32,869 bases of DNA from Prorocentrum cordatum (GCA_963575745.1 CAUYUJ010016307.1:248255-281123), one strand, 5' to 3'. Counted from the first letter of the stretch, positions 1-11,906 are shown. Numbers and translations: made by a program. The notes: generated by a model not told the origin, from the sequence alone.

Positions 1-875
1 GGGGGGGTCGAGCCAAAATCGGGCTGTCGGGGACCCGATCGGCGATCAATATGGGCCGCTGGCGGGTCGAGGCATCCCCCCCTGGGCCCGCCACCCCTTC
101 TGACGTCGACCCCGACGTCTGCGCCGGTGCACCGGCGCACGGAGACCGAGCGCCGTGGGCCAGAGCTGGGACGCACAGAGGCACAGAGGCAGAGGGGAAC
201 GATTACTGAACACTCCGCCTCCCCGGAAACTCGGAATTGGCACGCGCGGGGGAGACTGCGGTCGAGGTGCAACTCGTCAGACCCACCGCCAACTTCGAGG
301 GTTGGGCGGAGGGGGAGGCGTTGACAGACGAATGTGGCATGTGTTCGCTATTTTTCCGAAGCCTGTACTAATAGTATATGTCCTTCTTGGAGGCGCGCGT
401 CCGACCCGAACATATACTATACCCATATTGTAGCATATCGTTCCCCGAGCCGCGTGGCCAGAAAGCGCCCGCCACGACGCATGTACTGGAAGATTTCTCG
501 GTGCGCGCGTGCCCCATTGGGGCGGCGACGCACACATAGTAGTAGCATCTTGGGGTGACGCCGAAGAGCTGCAGCGGGCCACTCGCAATCGAAGGCCGTG
601 ACTGCCTCGGAGCGACAGCGAAACGCGGCCACGGGGGGGGGGCTCCAGGAAGCCACCACCACTAGACCGCTGTGCAGAGCCAGGTTCTCCTGCGCCGCCG
701 GCCAGGAGGTAAGGGTGAGTGGCAGAGTAGAGACAGAGGGAGGGGGAGGAGACGAAATGGGAGGAGCGGAAGGGATGCGTCAGAACAGCACGTGTCGAGG
801 CGACTGCAGCAGGAGCTGTAGCAAACATCCCTGCTGAAGGAGGCGGAGGACGACGAAAACCCATGGGAAAGAGAG
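1..875. other. Gene-free leading stretch
   Basis: No reading frame here looks like a protein: the open frames are Arg/Pro/Ser-rich and overlap on both strands. Bases 36-110 are a copy of the repeat described at 4378-4608 (shared words CGGCGATCAAT and GGCATCCCCCCC). Bases 715-775 are purine-rich. Nothing else was identified. Confidence 0.6.
371..420. repeat. AT-rich inverted repeat
   Basis: ATAGTATATGT at 371-381 is perfectly inverted as ACATATACTAT at 410-420, with a 28-base GC-rich spacer. The AT-rich arms stand out against the GC-rich surroundings. It may be a very short foldback remnant; function unknown. Confidence 0.6.
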
Positions 876-877
876 TA

Positions 878-1053
878 CAGTGGAAACCAGTCCACAAGAA
901 ACCTTCACAAAAAACCCAACCCTGAGACCCCAGGACGTCCATTGATTTGGTGTGGGAACGTCACGCCTTCCACCGCAAAACCGTCGAAATCGAAGAAATC
1001 GACGGCACCCTGGAGGCAAGCATGATGTTGTTTCTTGGCATGGGCCCCCACTG
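878..1053 (+). mobile_element. M1 MITE, full-length copy (176 bp)
   Basis: Non-autonomous DNA transposon with no coding capacity. It starts CAGTGGAAACC and ends GGGCCCCCACTG, and is flanked by TA at 876-877 and 1054-1055, as expected of Tc1/mariner-type insertion. Length is exactly 176 bp, the same as four other copies here. This copy is the most diverged of the five: its 5' terminal repeat has drifted (GGAAACC where others have GGGGCCC) and part of its right half is altered (GAAATCGAAGAAATCGACGG). Confidence 0.85.
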
Positions 1054-1055
1054 TA

Positions 1056-1619
1056 GGGACGAGAACGAAGAGGAAAACAAGGGAAACAAAGACGAGCACA
1101 GGGACGAGGACACGGGGCACAGATGCCGAAAAATGCAGCAAGGCGAAAAGAGCTCGCGGCAAACTTCCTCGGAGCGCCTCGCGCGCCTGCACAAAGGACC
1201 GCGGCATGTAAGAAGATGGCGCGGCGCAGTTTTTTGAGGGCAAACAGTCCGCCCCCAAAACGATCACCCCGATACGCGAGGCCTTTTTGCAAAGGCGCCC
1301 GCAAAACGACCAACGAACAGGGCAAGGCTCTGTAGGAAACGCCCAGGGCCGTTTGATAAACGCCACTTGTCGGGTCCAGGTGGTTTTCCTCCATTAACTC
1401 ATGAAGAAACAGTCCGGTTTCGCATGGCACGGCTACCAGGATGATCTGGCACATCACCCCCGAAGGCTCGGAACGACATTTGACCGAAGCCTGGCTCCGG
1501 CTGCAATCAGCACCAACGCATCCGATCCTGGTCGGCCATAGCGAGAACGCGCGCGCCCGCAACGAGAGAGGTCCCAGGTTCATCAGGGTAGGTCATTTCA
1601 GGAAAGGACGCGACCCCGC
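1056..1619. other. No gene seen
   Basis: Mixed-composition spacer. An A-rich stretch at 1070-1160 gives a Lys/Glu-rich frame with no recognisable domain. The other open frames are shadows of composition. Nothing further can be supported. Confidence 0.5.
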
Positions 1620-1740
1620 AAAGAGAGAGAGAGAGAGAAGAAAAGAAAGAGAGAGAGAGAGAGAACAAACAAAAACAAGCAAACAAACAAAACATGAAAG
1701 AGAAAGAGAGAGAGAGAGAGAGAAAGAGAGTCAGTTAGAG
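1620..1740 (+). repeat. (GA)n purine tract
   Basis: About 120 bases of GA dinucleotides broken by short AAC/AAA-rich interruptions (1665-1695). All-purine strand asymmetry makes it H-DNA prone. The short Arg/Glu frame through it is an artefact of the repeat. Confidence 0.9.
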
Positions 1741-3194
1741 AGCGGGCGCTAGCGTTAGCTGTCCGCGCGCAGTGTGGAGGAGGAAGACACTCGACCCCTC
1801 TGGAGCGAGGAGTTGAGAAGGGACCGACCGGTCCAGTATTTCTAAAGGCCTACCATAACACGTTCCTCAAACCCAAAGAAAACAGCGCTCTTAGAATCCC
1901 GATGTGTTAAAACAAAACAGCTTCAGCCAGCCATGTCCTTGGAGCATTTCGTGCATACCACTAAAGGCTCTTAGCACATTCGCGAGCCAGGACGTTTCGC
2001 CACTGCTCAAACGAGGAAGGGGCGCGGACAACTGGCGCATGCGCGACGCTGGCGCATCGACGCTCGCGCCCGCGGAGCTCCCGGCAACGCCCAGGTGGCA
2101 CACGGGCTTCATGACCCGAGGAGGAGCAGTCGAGACATCGGAGGCCCTTCCAAAAGAAGGGGGGGAGGAAGAGGAGGAGGAGGAGCAGGAGGAGAAGGAG
2201 GAGGAGGCACAGCGTTACGCACGATGTCTGTTCGATCTCGGAAACTCCGCACCCCGCACTGCGGGGAATGAGAGTGGGCGGAAGCCCCTCATATAATAAC
2301 CTCGCAAGCGAAGAAACACAGAAAGAAGAAGGGGAATCGGAACGAGTAGCCGTGCACGAACCCGCAAACAGCGAGGCAGACGAGCCGTCGGCGGCGCCTG
2401 GGGGCCCTGTTGTACCAAAACCGTCTGGGGGCCCAGTTGTACCAGCATCGTCCTTCGGGGATTGACTCGGGGCAACCACGGTACAAAACCCGAAGAGCAC
2501 CAGCAGGCCGTGAGGAAGAGGAGGAGGAGGAGGGCCGCAGCATTACGCTGAGTAGACAGTAGCCTACCACCGTAGTGTCATCCCTCGCTTGCTTATGTTT
2601 GAATATTGTCATCACCAGATCGTTATCACCTCCTTCACCTCCTCCTCCTCCTCCTCCTCCTCCTCCTCCTCCTCCGCCACCAGGTGAGCGCAGACTTCTT
2701 GTCCTGGCGGGCCCCTTCATATTTTTCACTGGCCCCGTTGCCTTCTGACGTGCCAACCACAGCGCCTGTGTGGGTTTTTGTACCTTCTTCACTCTGAACC
2801 CGTTTCACCATCCTGACGGTACGATCACAGTCGATCTAAAAAGTTGGCCTAACGCGAAAGGGCCGCCGATGCCACACCTGGCCCGAGACGACGGGGCAAA
2901 CCGCGACAGGCTCACCGGACAATTTAGCCTCCTGACCGTGTTGGGACAGGGGAGGACCCCCTGGCGTTCGAGACATCGTCGGGAACTGACCCAGGGTCCC
3001 AACACCGTCCTGATTAGGCATAACAAGTGGCACGCGTGCCCTGGCTCTTGCACGAAGGAGCTGCGAAGGACAGGAGGCCCCCGCCTCGCTCTTCTAGGAG
3101 GGGGTTCGGTCGGTGTAGATGTTCATCCCGGATGCAGTTTTGATGAGAGTGGGGTCCGAAAGAGCTCCTGGTGTGTAGGCCACAGGTCTGCTGT
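1741..3194. other. Gene-free stretch with two short trinucleotide tracts
   Basis: Contains a (GGA)n-like purine tract at 2159-2208 and a pure (TCC)n tract at about 2637-2675. A short near-duplicate pair at 2401-2422 and 2427-2449 shares GGGGGCCC and GTTGTACCA. I see no protein-like frame, RNA gene or transposon end. Confidence 0.5.
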
Positions 3195-3975
3195 CTGGAC
3201 GAGGACGACGACGAACCACGAAGCACGAACCACGAAAATAAAGGGTCGGGGGCGAGGGGGGCTGGGGCCAGGACCACTGGAGCCGGAGCCAAGGGGTAGA
3301 GGCGAGGGGAAGCTGGGGCCAGGGCCAGGGGGGGGCCAGAGCCAGGGGAGGGGGGCGAGGACGACGACGAACCACGAACCACGAACCACGAAAATAAAGG
3401 GTCCGGGGCGAGGGGGGCTGGGGCCAGAGCCAGGGGGCCAGAACCAAGGGAGGGGCGAGGGGAAGCTGGGGCCGGGGACAGGGGGGCCAGAGCCAGGGGG
3501 GGCGAGGGGAAGCTGGGGCCAGGGCCAGGGGGGGGCCAGAGCCAGAGGGGGGGAGCGAGGACGACGACGAACCACGAACCACGAACCACGAAAATAAAGG
3601 GTCCGGGGCGAGGGGGGCTAAGGCCAGGGCCTAGGGGGCCAGAGCACGGGGCGAGGCGAGGGGGGCTGGGGCCAGGGCCAGGGGAGCCAGTGCCCAGGAA
3701 GGGGGCGAGGGGAAGCTGGGGCCAGGGCCAGGGGGGCTGAGGCCAGAGCCAGGAGGGGGGGCGAGGACGACGAGGAACCACGAACCACGAACCACGAAAA
3801 TAAAGGGTCCGGGGCGAGGGGAGCTGAGCCAGGGCCAAGGGGGCCAGAGCACGGGGCGAGGGGGGCTGAGGCCAGAGCCAAGGGGGGGGCGAGGGGAAGC
3901 TGAGGTCAGGGCCAGGAGAAGCCGACGACGACGACGAACCACGAACCACGAACCACGAAAATAAAGAGGTCCGAG
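3195..3975 (+). repeat. Higher-order G-rich tandem array
   Basis: Five blocks begin at about 3200, 3355, 3557, 3763 and 3923. Each holds a cluster of GACGAC, two or three CGAACCA words and then CGAAAATAAAG. The 150-200 bp between blocks is a G-rich filler built from GGGGCCAGGGCCAGG-like words. The last block ends the array at a variant AATAAAGAGGTCC. Both strands are open by composition only. The G runs are dense enough for G-quadruplex formation, and each block carries an AATAAA hexamer, probably by chance. Confidence 0.85.
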
Positions 3976-4010
3976 CTCTAGAGCACAACTGTGCAAGATA
4001 ATTAAAAGGA

Positions 4011-4030
4011 CCCCTAACCCCTAACCCTTT
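4011..4030 (-). repeat. Short interstitial telomere-like repeat
   Basis: CCCCTAACCCCTAACCCTTT reads on the minus strand as GGGTTAGGGGTTAGGGG. It is only two to three units, directly after the G-rich array. It resembles TTAGGG-type telomere repeat but is too short to be a telomere. Confidence 0.4.
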
Positions 4031-4377
4031 GGGAGAGGACCTAAGTCAGGAGGGCCAGGAAAATTAGGATAGGGGTCTTTCCTGCAGATGTATCCAACCA
4101 AAACGCCCAGACGCAGTATCTCTAAATGCGAAGACGGGGACTTCAGCGAGGCCACGTCTGCATCGTGCTATCAGGTTTAGGGGTTCGTTTATCCTCAATG
4201 ACGCCCCCTCCCCCAGAATCACATCCTGCTCGCCTGACGGTGTGCTCACCAGAAGGGTGCCGAGTGAGAGGTGCCAAGGTGCGCGCGCGTCGGTTGTTGA
4301 GCGGCTCAGAGACGCGGAGCTGCGAGAACTGAGCCCGGCAGGCGGCGGAAAAGAAGCAGGACAGTACAGGGCGGCCG

Positions 4378-4608
4378 CGGAGGGGAGGGGCAACGATAAG
4401 GGGGGACTGGAATATGGGGGGATGCATCGACATGGAATCGGCGACACATCGCCAATAGATCGGCGACAGGCCCCCGATCGTGAATCCGCGCCTTCCTGGG
4501 CAGGTTGGGGCTATCGAGCCCCTATCGGCGATCAATGGGCGATTGGGGGTCGATGCATCCCCCCCTGTGCCTGTCCCCCTCTATCGTTGCCCCTGAGGAG
4601 GGGAGGAG
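4378..4608. repeat. Foldback element, about 100-bp inverted arms
   Basis: The left arm (about 4378-4481) is an imperfect reverse complement of the right arm (about 4508-4608). Shared words include GGGCAACGATA/TATCGTTGCCC, GGATGCATCGAC/GTCGATGCATCC and GATCGGCGACAGG/CCTATCGGCGATC. Single-arm copies in the same family lie at 36-110, 4823-4920, 23077-23105 and 23399-23455. The structure suggests a non-autonomous foldback transposon. No target-site duplication was established. Confidence 0.65.
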
Positions 4609-4822
4609 CGAGCGGGGGGGGCGTCTTGAGTCTTCAACACAATCGCAATCGGGGCGCACGCAGGTGCAACTGCTCGGCCCACCGTTCCCGGACTTCCGAC
4701 CCGCGGGGCAAGCTCGCATGCGCAGCGGGAGGGCCCGAGGGAGAACGTCCGGGGGTGGACTGGCTCAGGGGGACGGGGAACGTCGAGCTCCCGATAGCGG
4801 ATTCGCACGCTGCTGGACGGGG

Positions 4823-4920
4823 TGGGTCGTCGGGCCCCTATCGGCGATCAATGGGCGATTGGGGTCGACGCATCACCCCCGTAAGCCTTCCCCCCCCCCC
4901 TCTAACGTTGCCCCCATGGG
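4823..4920 (+). repeat. Single-arm copy of the 4.4-kb foldback repeat
   Basis: Matches the right arm of the 4378-4608 foldback in order: GGGCCCCTATCGGCGATCAA, TGGGCGATTGGGGTCGA, a C-rich run, then CGTTGCCCC. Its distance from the foldback and shared orientation with the right arm suggest local duplication. Confidence 0.7.
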
Positions 4921-5261
4921 TTTGAGGGCCATACCTCGGCTCTACGGCGGCCGTTCGGGACGATCCGGGCACCCCCGGACGCCTATCGGCGAGGCGCAGC
5001 TGCTGGAAAGAACCTCGAGGCTGGAAATCAGACGAGATCCGACAAAAGCGCCCGAAAACCTCGAAAACCTAGACTTTCGTCCTCCCCTACGTGGAGGGGA
5101 TGCCCTGGAGGAGACCAGACCGTGCCCGGCGCACGCCCGGCGGGGGAACAAAGGTGTCGTGGGGCAGCGACCAGTCGACGCCGTGTCCCCGCCCCTCTCG
5201 CCAGCATGACCTCCTCGCTTCCCCCTCCCCCGCCCTCACAGTCCTCATCCTTCTCCACCCT
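4921..5261. other. No gene seen
   Basis: GC-rich spacer between the foldback family and the (TCC)n tract. Several overlapping frames are open without any recognisable motif. Confidence 0.5.
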
Positions 5262-5645
5262 CCTCCGTCTCCTCCTCCTCCATCTTACTCCTTCTCCTCC
5301 TCCTCCTCCTTCTCCTCCTCCATCTTACTCCTCCTCCTCCTCCTCCTCCTCCTCCTCCTCCTCCTCCTTCCCCTCCTCCTCCTCCTCTCCTCGTCCTCCT
5401 CCTCCTCCTCCTCCTCCTCCTCCTCCTCCTCCTCCTTTTCCATCTCATCCTCCTCCTCCTCCTCCTCCTCCTCCTCCTCCTCCTCCTCCTCCTCCCCTCC
5501 TCTCCTCCTCCGCCCTCCTCCTCCTCCTCCTCCTCCTCCTCCTCCTCGTCCTCCTCCTTCTCCTCATCCTCCTCCCCTTTCTCCTCCTCCTCCTACATCA
5601 TCTTCCTCCTCCTCGTCCTCCTCCTCCTCCATTCCTTCTCCTTCT
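5262..5645 (+). repeat. (TCC)n pyrimidine tract
   Basis: About 380 bases of CTC/TCC trinucleotides with scattered interruptions (ATCTTACTC, TTCTCC, GTCCTC). The Ser-, Pro- and Leu-rich frames across it are purely repeat-derived. Homopurine/homopyrimidine asymmetry on this scale is prone to triplex formation and assembly collapse. Confidence 0.95.
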
Positions 5646-5682
5646 GAAAAACTTCTCCGTGTTACACCCGGGGTCCAGTTTT

Positions 5683-6713
5683 TAGGGCGGGTTGGGCGTT
5701 TCGCCGGAGACTTCATCACCACTTATGACCCTGAAGAGTAAGAAATGACAACAGCTTCACAGATGGAGGGCGGGTCGTTTTCAAGATGTGGCTCTCGCCT
5801 TAACGCCACGCCCATTCGTTTTTAACATTTGAAAGGGCTTCACGGATTGAGGGCGGGTCGTTTTCAAAATGTGGCTCTCGCCTTAGTGCCACGCACATTC
5901 CGTTGCATTAAATTTGCAAGAGCTTCACGGATTGAGGGCGGGTCGTTTTCAAAATATGGCTCTCGCCTTAGCGCCACGCACATTCGCTTGAAAAATTACA
6001 AGAGCTTCACGGGTTGAGGGCGGGTCGTTTTCAAAATGTGGCTCTCGCCTGAGCGCCGCAATTTTTGGGTTTTCGAAACTTGCCAGAGTTTCACGGGTTG
6101 AGTGCGGGGCGTTTTCGAAATGTGGCTCTCGCATGAACGCCACGCACATTGGTTCAAAAAATTACAAAGAGCTTCTCGGACTGAGGGCGGGTCATGTTCA
6201 AAATGTCGCTCTCACCTTAGCGCCACGCACATTCCTTTTTAAAAATTGCAGGAGCTTCACGGATTGAGGGAGGCTCGTTTCCAAGATGTGGCTCTCGCCT
6301 AAGCGCCGCGCACATTCATTTTAAACATTTGCAAGAGTTTCACGGTTTGAAGGCGGGTCGTTTTCAAAATGTGGCTCTCGCATTAGTGCCGCGCACAGTC
6401 GCTTTTTTTTTAATGTGCACGAGCTGCACGGAGTGAGGGCGGTTCTTTTTCAACATGTGGATCTCGCTTTAGCGCCGCGCATATTGGTTAAAGATTTGAA
6501 AGGGCTTGACGGATTCCCATGGGCAACAAACCAGAAATAGTGTTCTGAAGGACTCAGGATTATGATGGCGCAACATGTACGCTGATTCGCGGTGCTGAAA
6601 TCCCAGGAATGGCGACCTGGTACGATTCAAGATCGTAAAAGCGCAACAGTTAGGTTGTTCCGTGGCGTTGGAATCCCGAGAACGATGTTTGGCATGCTTC
6701 AGGGTCTTCAGAC
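5683..6713 (+). mobile_element. Composite repeat: leader + nine 83-bp units + trailer
   Basis: A leader (TAGGGCGGGTTGGGCG at 5683) is followed 92 bases later by nine tandem units. Unit marks (TCGTTTTCAAAATGTGG-like) fall near 5775, 5858, 5943, 6024, 6109, 6192, 6274, 6358 and 6442, a period of 81-85 bp. A trailer follows (GCTGATTCGCGGTGCTGA at 6581), with a diverged second trailer unit at 6639-6713. A second locus (30322-30728) has the same leader, the same 91-base spacing, three units and the same trailer. This points to one mobile or duplicated element with a variable internal tandem array. No protein is encoded and no ends with target-site duplication were found. Confidence 0.75.
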
Positions 6714-6837
6714 GGTTGCCTTCCGATGAGGCAGTTCCTTCAGTGGAAATGAACGTTGTAAGGGGCCTATGAAGAGGGAGCTTGGAGGGAGAGCTGATTC
6801 CACCGTCGTTAACGACTCGTGGGTTCCCACTGGTTCT

Positions 6838-6945
6838 TGTTCCTCCTCTTCCTCCTCCTGCTCCTCTAGCATCATCTCCCCCTCGCCCTCCCCCTCCTAT
6901 TCCTCCTCATCCTCCTTTATCCGCCTCCTCCTCCTCCTATTAATA
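6838..6945 (+). repeat. Degenerate pyrimidine tract
   Basis: TCC/CTC-rich run, an impure version of the tract at 5.3 kb. Confidence 0.8.
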
Positions 6946-7487
6946 ATACTATGACAACTCGTAGTACGATGGTGAGTGGTGGTTACATTCCGACTACATT
7001 TAGCAACAATAATAGTACCCGTATTGCTTGTATAACTGATTATGCTGCTGCTCAGAATAGTAACATGGTTAGTAGTAGGAATATGTATGAATGGCAGCCT
7101 TAGTGGTAGTTTTACTCATACAATTAATCCGAATAGTAATGCTAATAGTGGCGCTAGCACTAGTAAAAAAAATATGTTGCTTAGTTTTCTGACTAGAGTT
7201 CGTAGTATTACGGTTCGTCGCAGTAGCGTTCGTATCAGTAGTGGTGCTGCTATTCGTACAACTAGTAAAGCGATGACCAACAGCACTACTACTGGTAATA
7301 GGAGTACTAGTACTACCTGTCGTATTATCAATATTAGAATGTGCGTTAGTCTTCGAATTCTTAGTACCGCGCCCCTTCTTCGTACTGCCATTAGCTTGGT
7401 TAATTAGTGCTGCTGTTACAAGTAGCGATAGTATGAGTCTGCAGACGTGTCGCCTTATTACTCTAGTTTGTGTATGATTGTTAAGCA
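6946..7487 (+). repeat. Decayed AGT-type trinucleotide region
   Basis: Not a gene, although one frame (7042-7407) is open. The region is strongly 3-periodic, with AGT, AAT, ACT, ATT, GGT and CGT words in a single phase. That is what an eroded (AGT)n array would look like, and it runs straight into the pure (GTA)n array. The encoded peptide is a low-complexity mix of Ser, Thr, Asn, Ile and Arg. Confidence 0.6.
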
Positions 7488-8780
<1,293 letters not shown>

Positions 8781-8815
8781 CGCACTCTGAGTCTTAAGTG
8801 TAGTACTAGTATGTT

Positions 8816-9065
8816 ATGACCCTCCTCCTCCTCCATTTCCTCCTCCTCCTCTCTCCTGCTTCTCCCCTCTTCTACCTCACCCCTCCCCCTCCCTCCTGGT
8901 TCTCCCCCATCTTTCTGTTCCCCCCTCCCCCCTCATCCCTTTTACCCACCACCAGGACGAGCGAGCAGACACAAGGAGGGGAGAAGGCGGATCTTCCTCC
9001 TCCTCCCCCTTCCTCCCCTCCCCCTCGTCCTCCGCGAGCTCGAGGCTCTCGGCCCGCATACTCCC
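8816..9065 (+). repeat. Pyrimidine-rich tract
   Basis: CTCCTCC/CCCCTCC-rich stretch with one purine-rich interruption (8955-8990). No gene. A (CAGCGG)n-like hexamer run follows at about 9127-9172. Confidence 0.8.
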
Positions 9066-9212
9066 CAGCGTGAGCTCGGTCCAGACCTCCCGGCACGCTC
9101 CGAGAGAGGAGGGGCGGCAGAAGAGGCGCAGCGGCAGCGGCAGCGGCAGCGGCACCAGCGGCATCGCCAGCGGCTCACAGCATAGGGCGGCGAGGCCTAT
9201 ACATAACCCATA

Positions 9213-9273
9213 TGCGGCAAGGTTGCCCCACGACGCGGCAAGGTTGCCCCAAGACGCGGCAAGGTTGCCCCAA
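9213..9273 (+). repeat. Three 21-bp tandem units
   Basis: GCGGCAAGGTTGCCCCA repeats three times at a 21-base period, spacers CGAC and AGAC. Each unit contains the palindrome GGCAA-GG-TTGCC, so each unit can form a small hairpin. Confidence 0.9.
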
Positions 9274-9612
9274 GAGGCCCCCAAGATGGTCCTCGAGGGT
9301 CCCGAATCGCCGAATTATGGGTCCAAGACGCCAAAGGAGCCTCCAGACGGCTCAAGAGGTTTCCAAAACGCACCAAGACGCCTCCAAGAGCACTCCCAAG
9401 AGGGCCCCAAGGGGCAGATTTTCCATACGTTTTCGAAAGATTTTGGCGTTCTCGCCATGTCGGCTTCCCGACGCTCCAAGACAACCATAGAGGCCCCCAA
9501 GATCGCCAAAGAGGCCTCCAAGAGGGCCCAAAAACGACCTTAGAGGCCCCAAGACCGCCCAAGAGGCCTCCAAGACAGCCCAGGAGGCCCCCAAGGCGGC
9601 TCCAAGAGAGAG
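9270..9612 (+). repeat. CCAAGA-type dispersed repeat, copy 1
   Basis: Runs of CCAAGAGGCC-like words at 10-20 base spacing surround a unique core. The segment TTCCAAAACGCACCAAGA (from 9361) and the core CGGCTTCCCGACGCTCCAAG (9461) recur in the same order at 12862 and 12969. The core is flanked in both copies by an AT-richer stretch. It encodes no recognisable protein. Confidence 0.75.
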
Positions 9613-9829
9613 CCCTAACGGGGGACCCGAACGGACGTGCGCTGCTGGGGCGTTCCGAGTGAGAGGCCAGAGGCCGGAAGCCAAGGGCCCGCCCAAGTGA
9701 GAGGCCAAGCTGACCTTAGTCCATGTACGAGGCCACTGGGGCCGAATGTCCGTGTCCGAGACCAACCCAGGGTCCGAGCTTGCGTGTGTGTGAGGGTCTG
9801 AGCTTTTTTTGTGAGGCCATCCTGGCGTA

Positions 9830-10005
9830 CAGTGGAGGCCCGACCACAAGGAGCCTTCCACGAGGAAACCAACCCTGAGACCCCAGGACGTCCATCGATG
9901 TTTGGTGTGGGAATGTCACGCCTTCCATAGCAAAACCATCGAAACCCAAGAAACCCAGGGCCCCGTGGAGGCGAGCAGGGCGTTTCTTGGCATGGGCCTC
10001 CATTG
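9830..10005 (+). mobile_element. M1 MITE, full-length copy (176 bp)
   Basis: Starts CAGTGGAGGCCC and ends GGGCCTCCATTG, flanked by TA at 9828-9829 and 10006-10007. The terminal repeat differs at one position between ends (CAGTGG versus CAATGG on the minus strand). The right half of this copy is essentially identical to the M1 copy at 21872-22031, while the left halves differ. Confidence 0.92.
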
Positions 10006-10228
10006 TACTTCCATGTGCGGGGCCACCTGGCTGCAACCGCCCGAAGGCACAGAGCCTCCACCGGGAGCCCTGCTGGGCTCCTTGTACTACTTTGGCGCTG
10101 CCCGCCTACGGCAGCCAGGTAAAAGCACTCCTCTCCATCCTCACCCTGATTCCCTCTCGCGAGTTTAACGCGTTGCAGGGTACCGATTTACGGTCGAACA
10201 GTTTCACTGCCATGTATTTTCGGAGATG
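10006..10228 (+). repeat. 223-bp block shared with 22032-22254
   Basis: Runs directly from the right TA of M1 and matches 22032-22254 with about seven mismatches by eye. It contains a possible intron-like segment: CAG/GTAAAAG at 10119 to TTGCAG at 10178 (60 bases). The second copy keeps the donor but has TTGCAAG at the acceptor. No coding frame on either side is convincing, so splicing is not claimed. Confidence 0.85.
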
Positions 10229-11539
10229 TCGTAGTCAGACATGTTTCGAAACCTAGCATGTCAGCGATGTGTTTGGCGTTCCCTCCTGGGTCCGAGTTGC
10301 TGCGCTCTTGGACTTTCTTATATGAAAGCAAGTACAACGTACAATTGGAGGATGTGCGTAGGCAACTTGCCATCTGGGTCGCAAGCTCTGTATGCTTCTT
10401 TCTGCTGCTGTTGCTGCTGCTGCTGTTAGCACCATCAACCCTATGTTGTTAAAATGCAGGCTCAGGCGCTTTGACCGTTCAGCTACATTCGGTTGGAAAA
10501 GAAATCAGCGATATCCGTCCACGTCAGAGTGCACGTTCAGAACATCGGGGCCGACGACAGGGGGATTAGCGAATCAGCTCACGTAGCTGATCTTCCCGGC
10601 GCCTCCCGACGACATCGCGAAAAATCATGACCGGAGCCCTATAACTCCCATCTCTCTGCGGCACTTTTCGAGCAGGATCCATTCGTGATGGCCCTGGGGC
10701 GGCAACGTCCGGCGTGAATAATTGCAACGCCTGGAGAACAGAGACCCCCCCGCTTCGTCCGACCCGAAGGTGCTCAGAAGTCCTGACCCTTTCCCAGTGC
10801 CAATGTTTGGTCGCCGAGCTGTTCTTCGATGGTCCAGCGAGGGCCCTCGGAGGCCAAAAACGACCAAGACTGTCCGTCGTGATTCTTGTCCCGACGCGTG
10901 CATGCCAAGATCGGTCAGCATCGAACCGCTAAATCGGATCGAATCTAAGAATGCAGCGGATCGGGCTGCATCGGCATGGACTCGAAATCGAGCGGACTGG
11001 CTGCGCCAGGATGCATAACAGCGCCATGCAAGCATCGGGCAGCATCGAACCGCCGCAATAGCAGAATGGAACCGCGTCGGGTCGGCCAATTACGGCATAT
11101 CGGCGGGATCGAAATGGACCCTGGCCTGTCTGGGATGCGGTACGTCGTGATCCCGTCACAACGCGAGCATGTCTGTCGGGATCCACCCAAAAGGGGGATG
11201 AACCCTGAAAGGGGGACATGAAATCGATTCGCTGGTGCACCGAACTCCCGCAAACATATGCCCCCCGCATGCCCCACCCATCGGCAACTATCGGGAGCTG
11301 CCGGCGGCTGGGGGGGCATCTGCCTTGGGCGGTTCGGTGCAAAAGCCGATCGAACGCACTGTTTCCGTCTGCGGCTAGGCAGAGGGACTGCTCTGGCGAT
11401 GTAGCACTAGTGGGACACACAAGTAGGGGAACGAAGAATGACATAAACAAAAATTATGAGGTCTGCGCGGATTTCTCGCATCCGCGCTGGACCCCCCTCC
11501 ATGGCGCGCGGAGCGCGCAGGCGATCGACGAACTCACAC
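10229..11539. other. No gene seen
   Basis: A short CTG run lies at 10402-10428. From about 10900 to 11060 the words GCATCGAACCGC and ATCGGGC/ATCGGTC recur (CAGCATCGAACCGC at 10917 and 11041), suggesting an eroded repeat. Frames are open on both strands, but none has a domain or consistent coding character. Confidence 0.5.
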
Positions 11540-11565
11540 TCTCACACACACACACACACACATAA
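11540..11565 (+). repeat. (CA)n microsatellite
   Basis: About 12 CA dinucleotides. Confidence 0.95.
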
Positions 11566-11597
11566 ACACACCGGGGCACACAAACCCCTTGCGGGAT

Positions 11598-11730
11598 CTC
11601 CCGAGTCTGGCTGGTGCTGCCCTCACAGGTGCTGCCCGCTCCAGCCCCCGCTGGAAGTGACGCCACTCGGCCGCGGTAGGGGGAAAGAGAGAGCGTGTGC
11701 GCTGCTGGCCGCCCCTCGGCTCCCCTCCTA
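11598..11730 (+). repeat. Block shared with 19056-19188, upstream of M1
   Basis: About 130 bases ending at the left TA of M1 match 19056-19188 with three mismatches by eye. Contains GGTGCTGCCCTCACAGGTGC and GGCCGCGGTAGGGGGAAAG. In both places the match continues into the left half of the adjacent M1 copy. Confidence 0.9.
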
Positions 11731-11906
11731 CCGTGGAGGCCCGACCACAAGGAGCCTTCCTCAAGAAACCCAACCCTGAGACCCCAGGACGTCCATCGAT
11801 TTTTGGTGTGGGAATGTCACGCCTTCCACAGGAGAACCATCGAAACCCCAGAAACCCAGGGCCCCCTGGAGGCAAGTAGGGTGTTCCTTGGCATGGGCCT
11901 CCACTG
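11731..11906 (+). mobile_element. M1 MITE, full-length copy (176 bp)
   Basis: Starts CCGTGGAGGCCC (CAGT changed to CCGT) and ends GGGCCTCCACTG, with TA at 11729-11730 and 11907-11908. The same CCGT change is present in the 19189 copy, supporting descent of the two from one insertion that was later duplicated. Confidence 0.92.

Noticed and set aside
277-942. 221-residue minus-strand frame near the left edge
   Set aside because: Runs through an M1 end and an inverted repeat; no protein character.
5091-5741. Ser/Pro-rich open frames through the (TCC)n tract
   Set aside because: Repeat-derived and present in several frames at once.
5683-6713. Resemblance to a CRISPR-like array
   Set aside because: Units of 83 bp are continuous and similar along their whole length; there are no unique spacers, no cas genes and the genome is eukaryotic.
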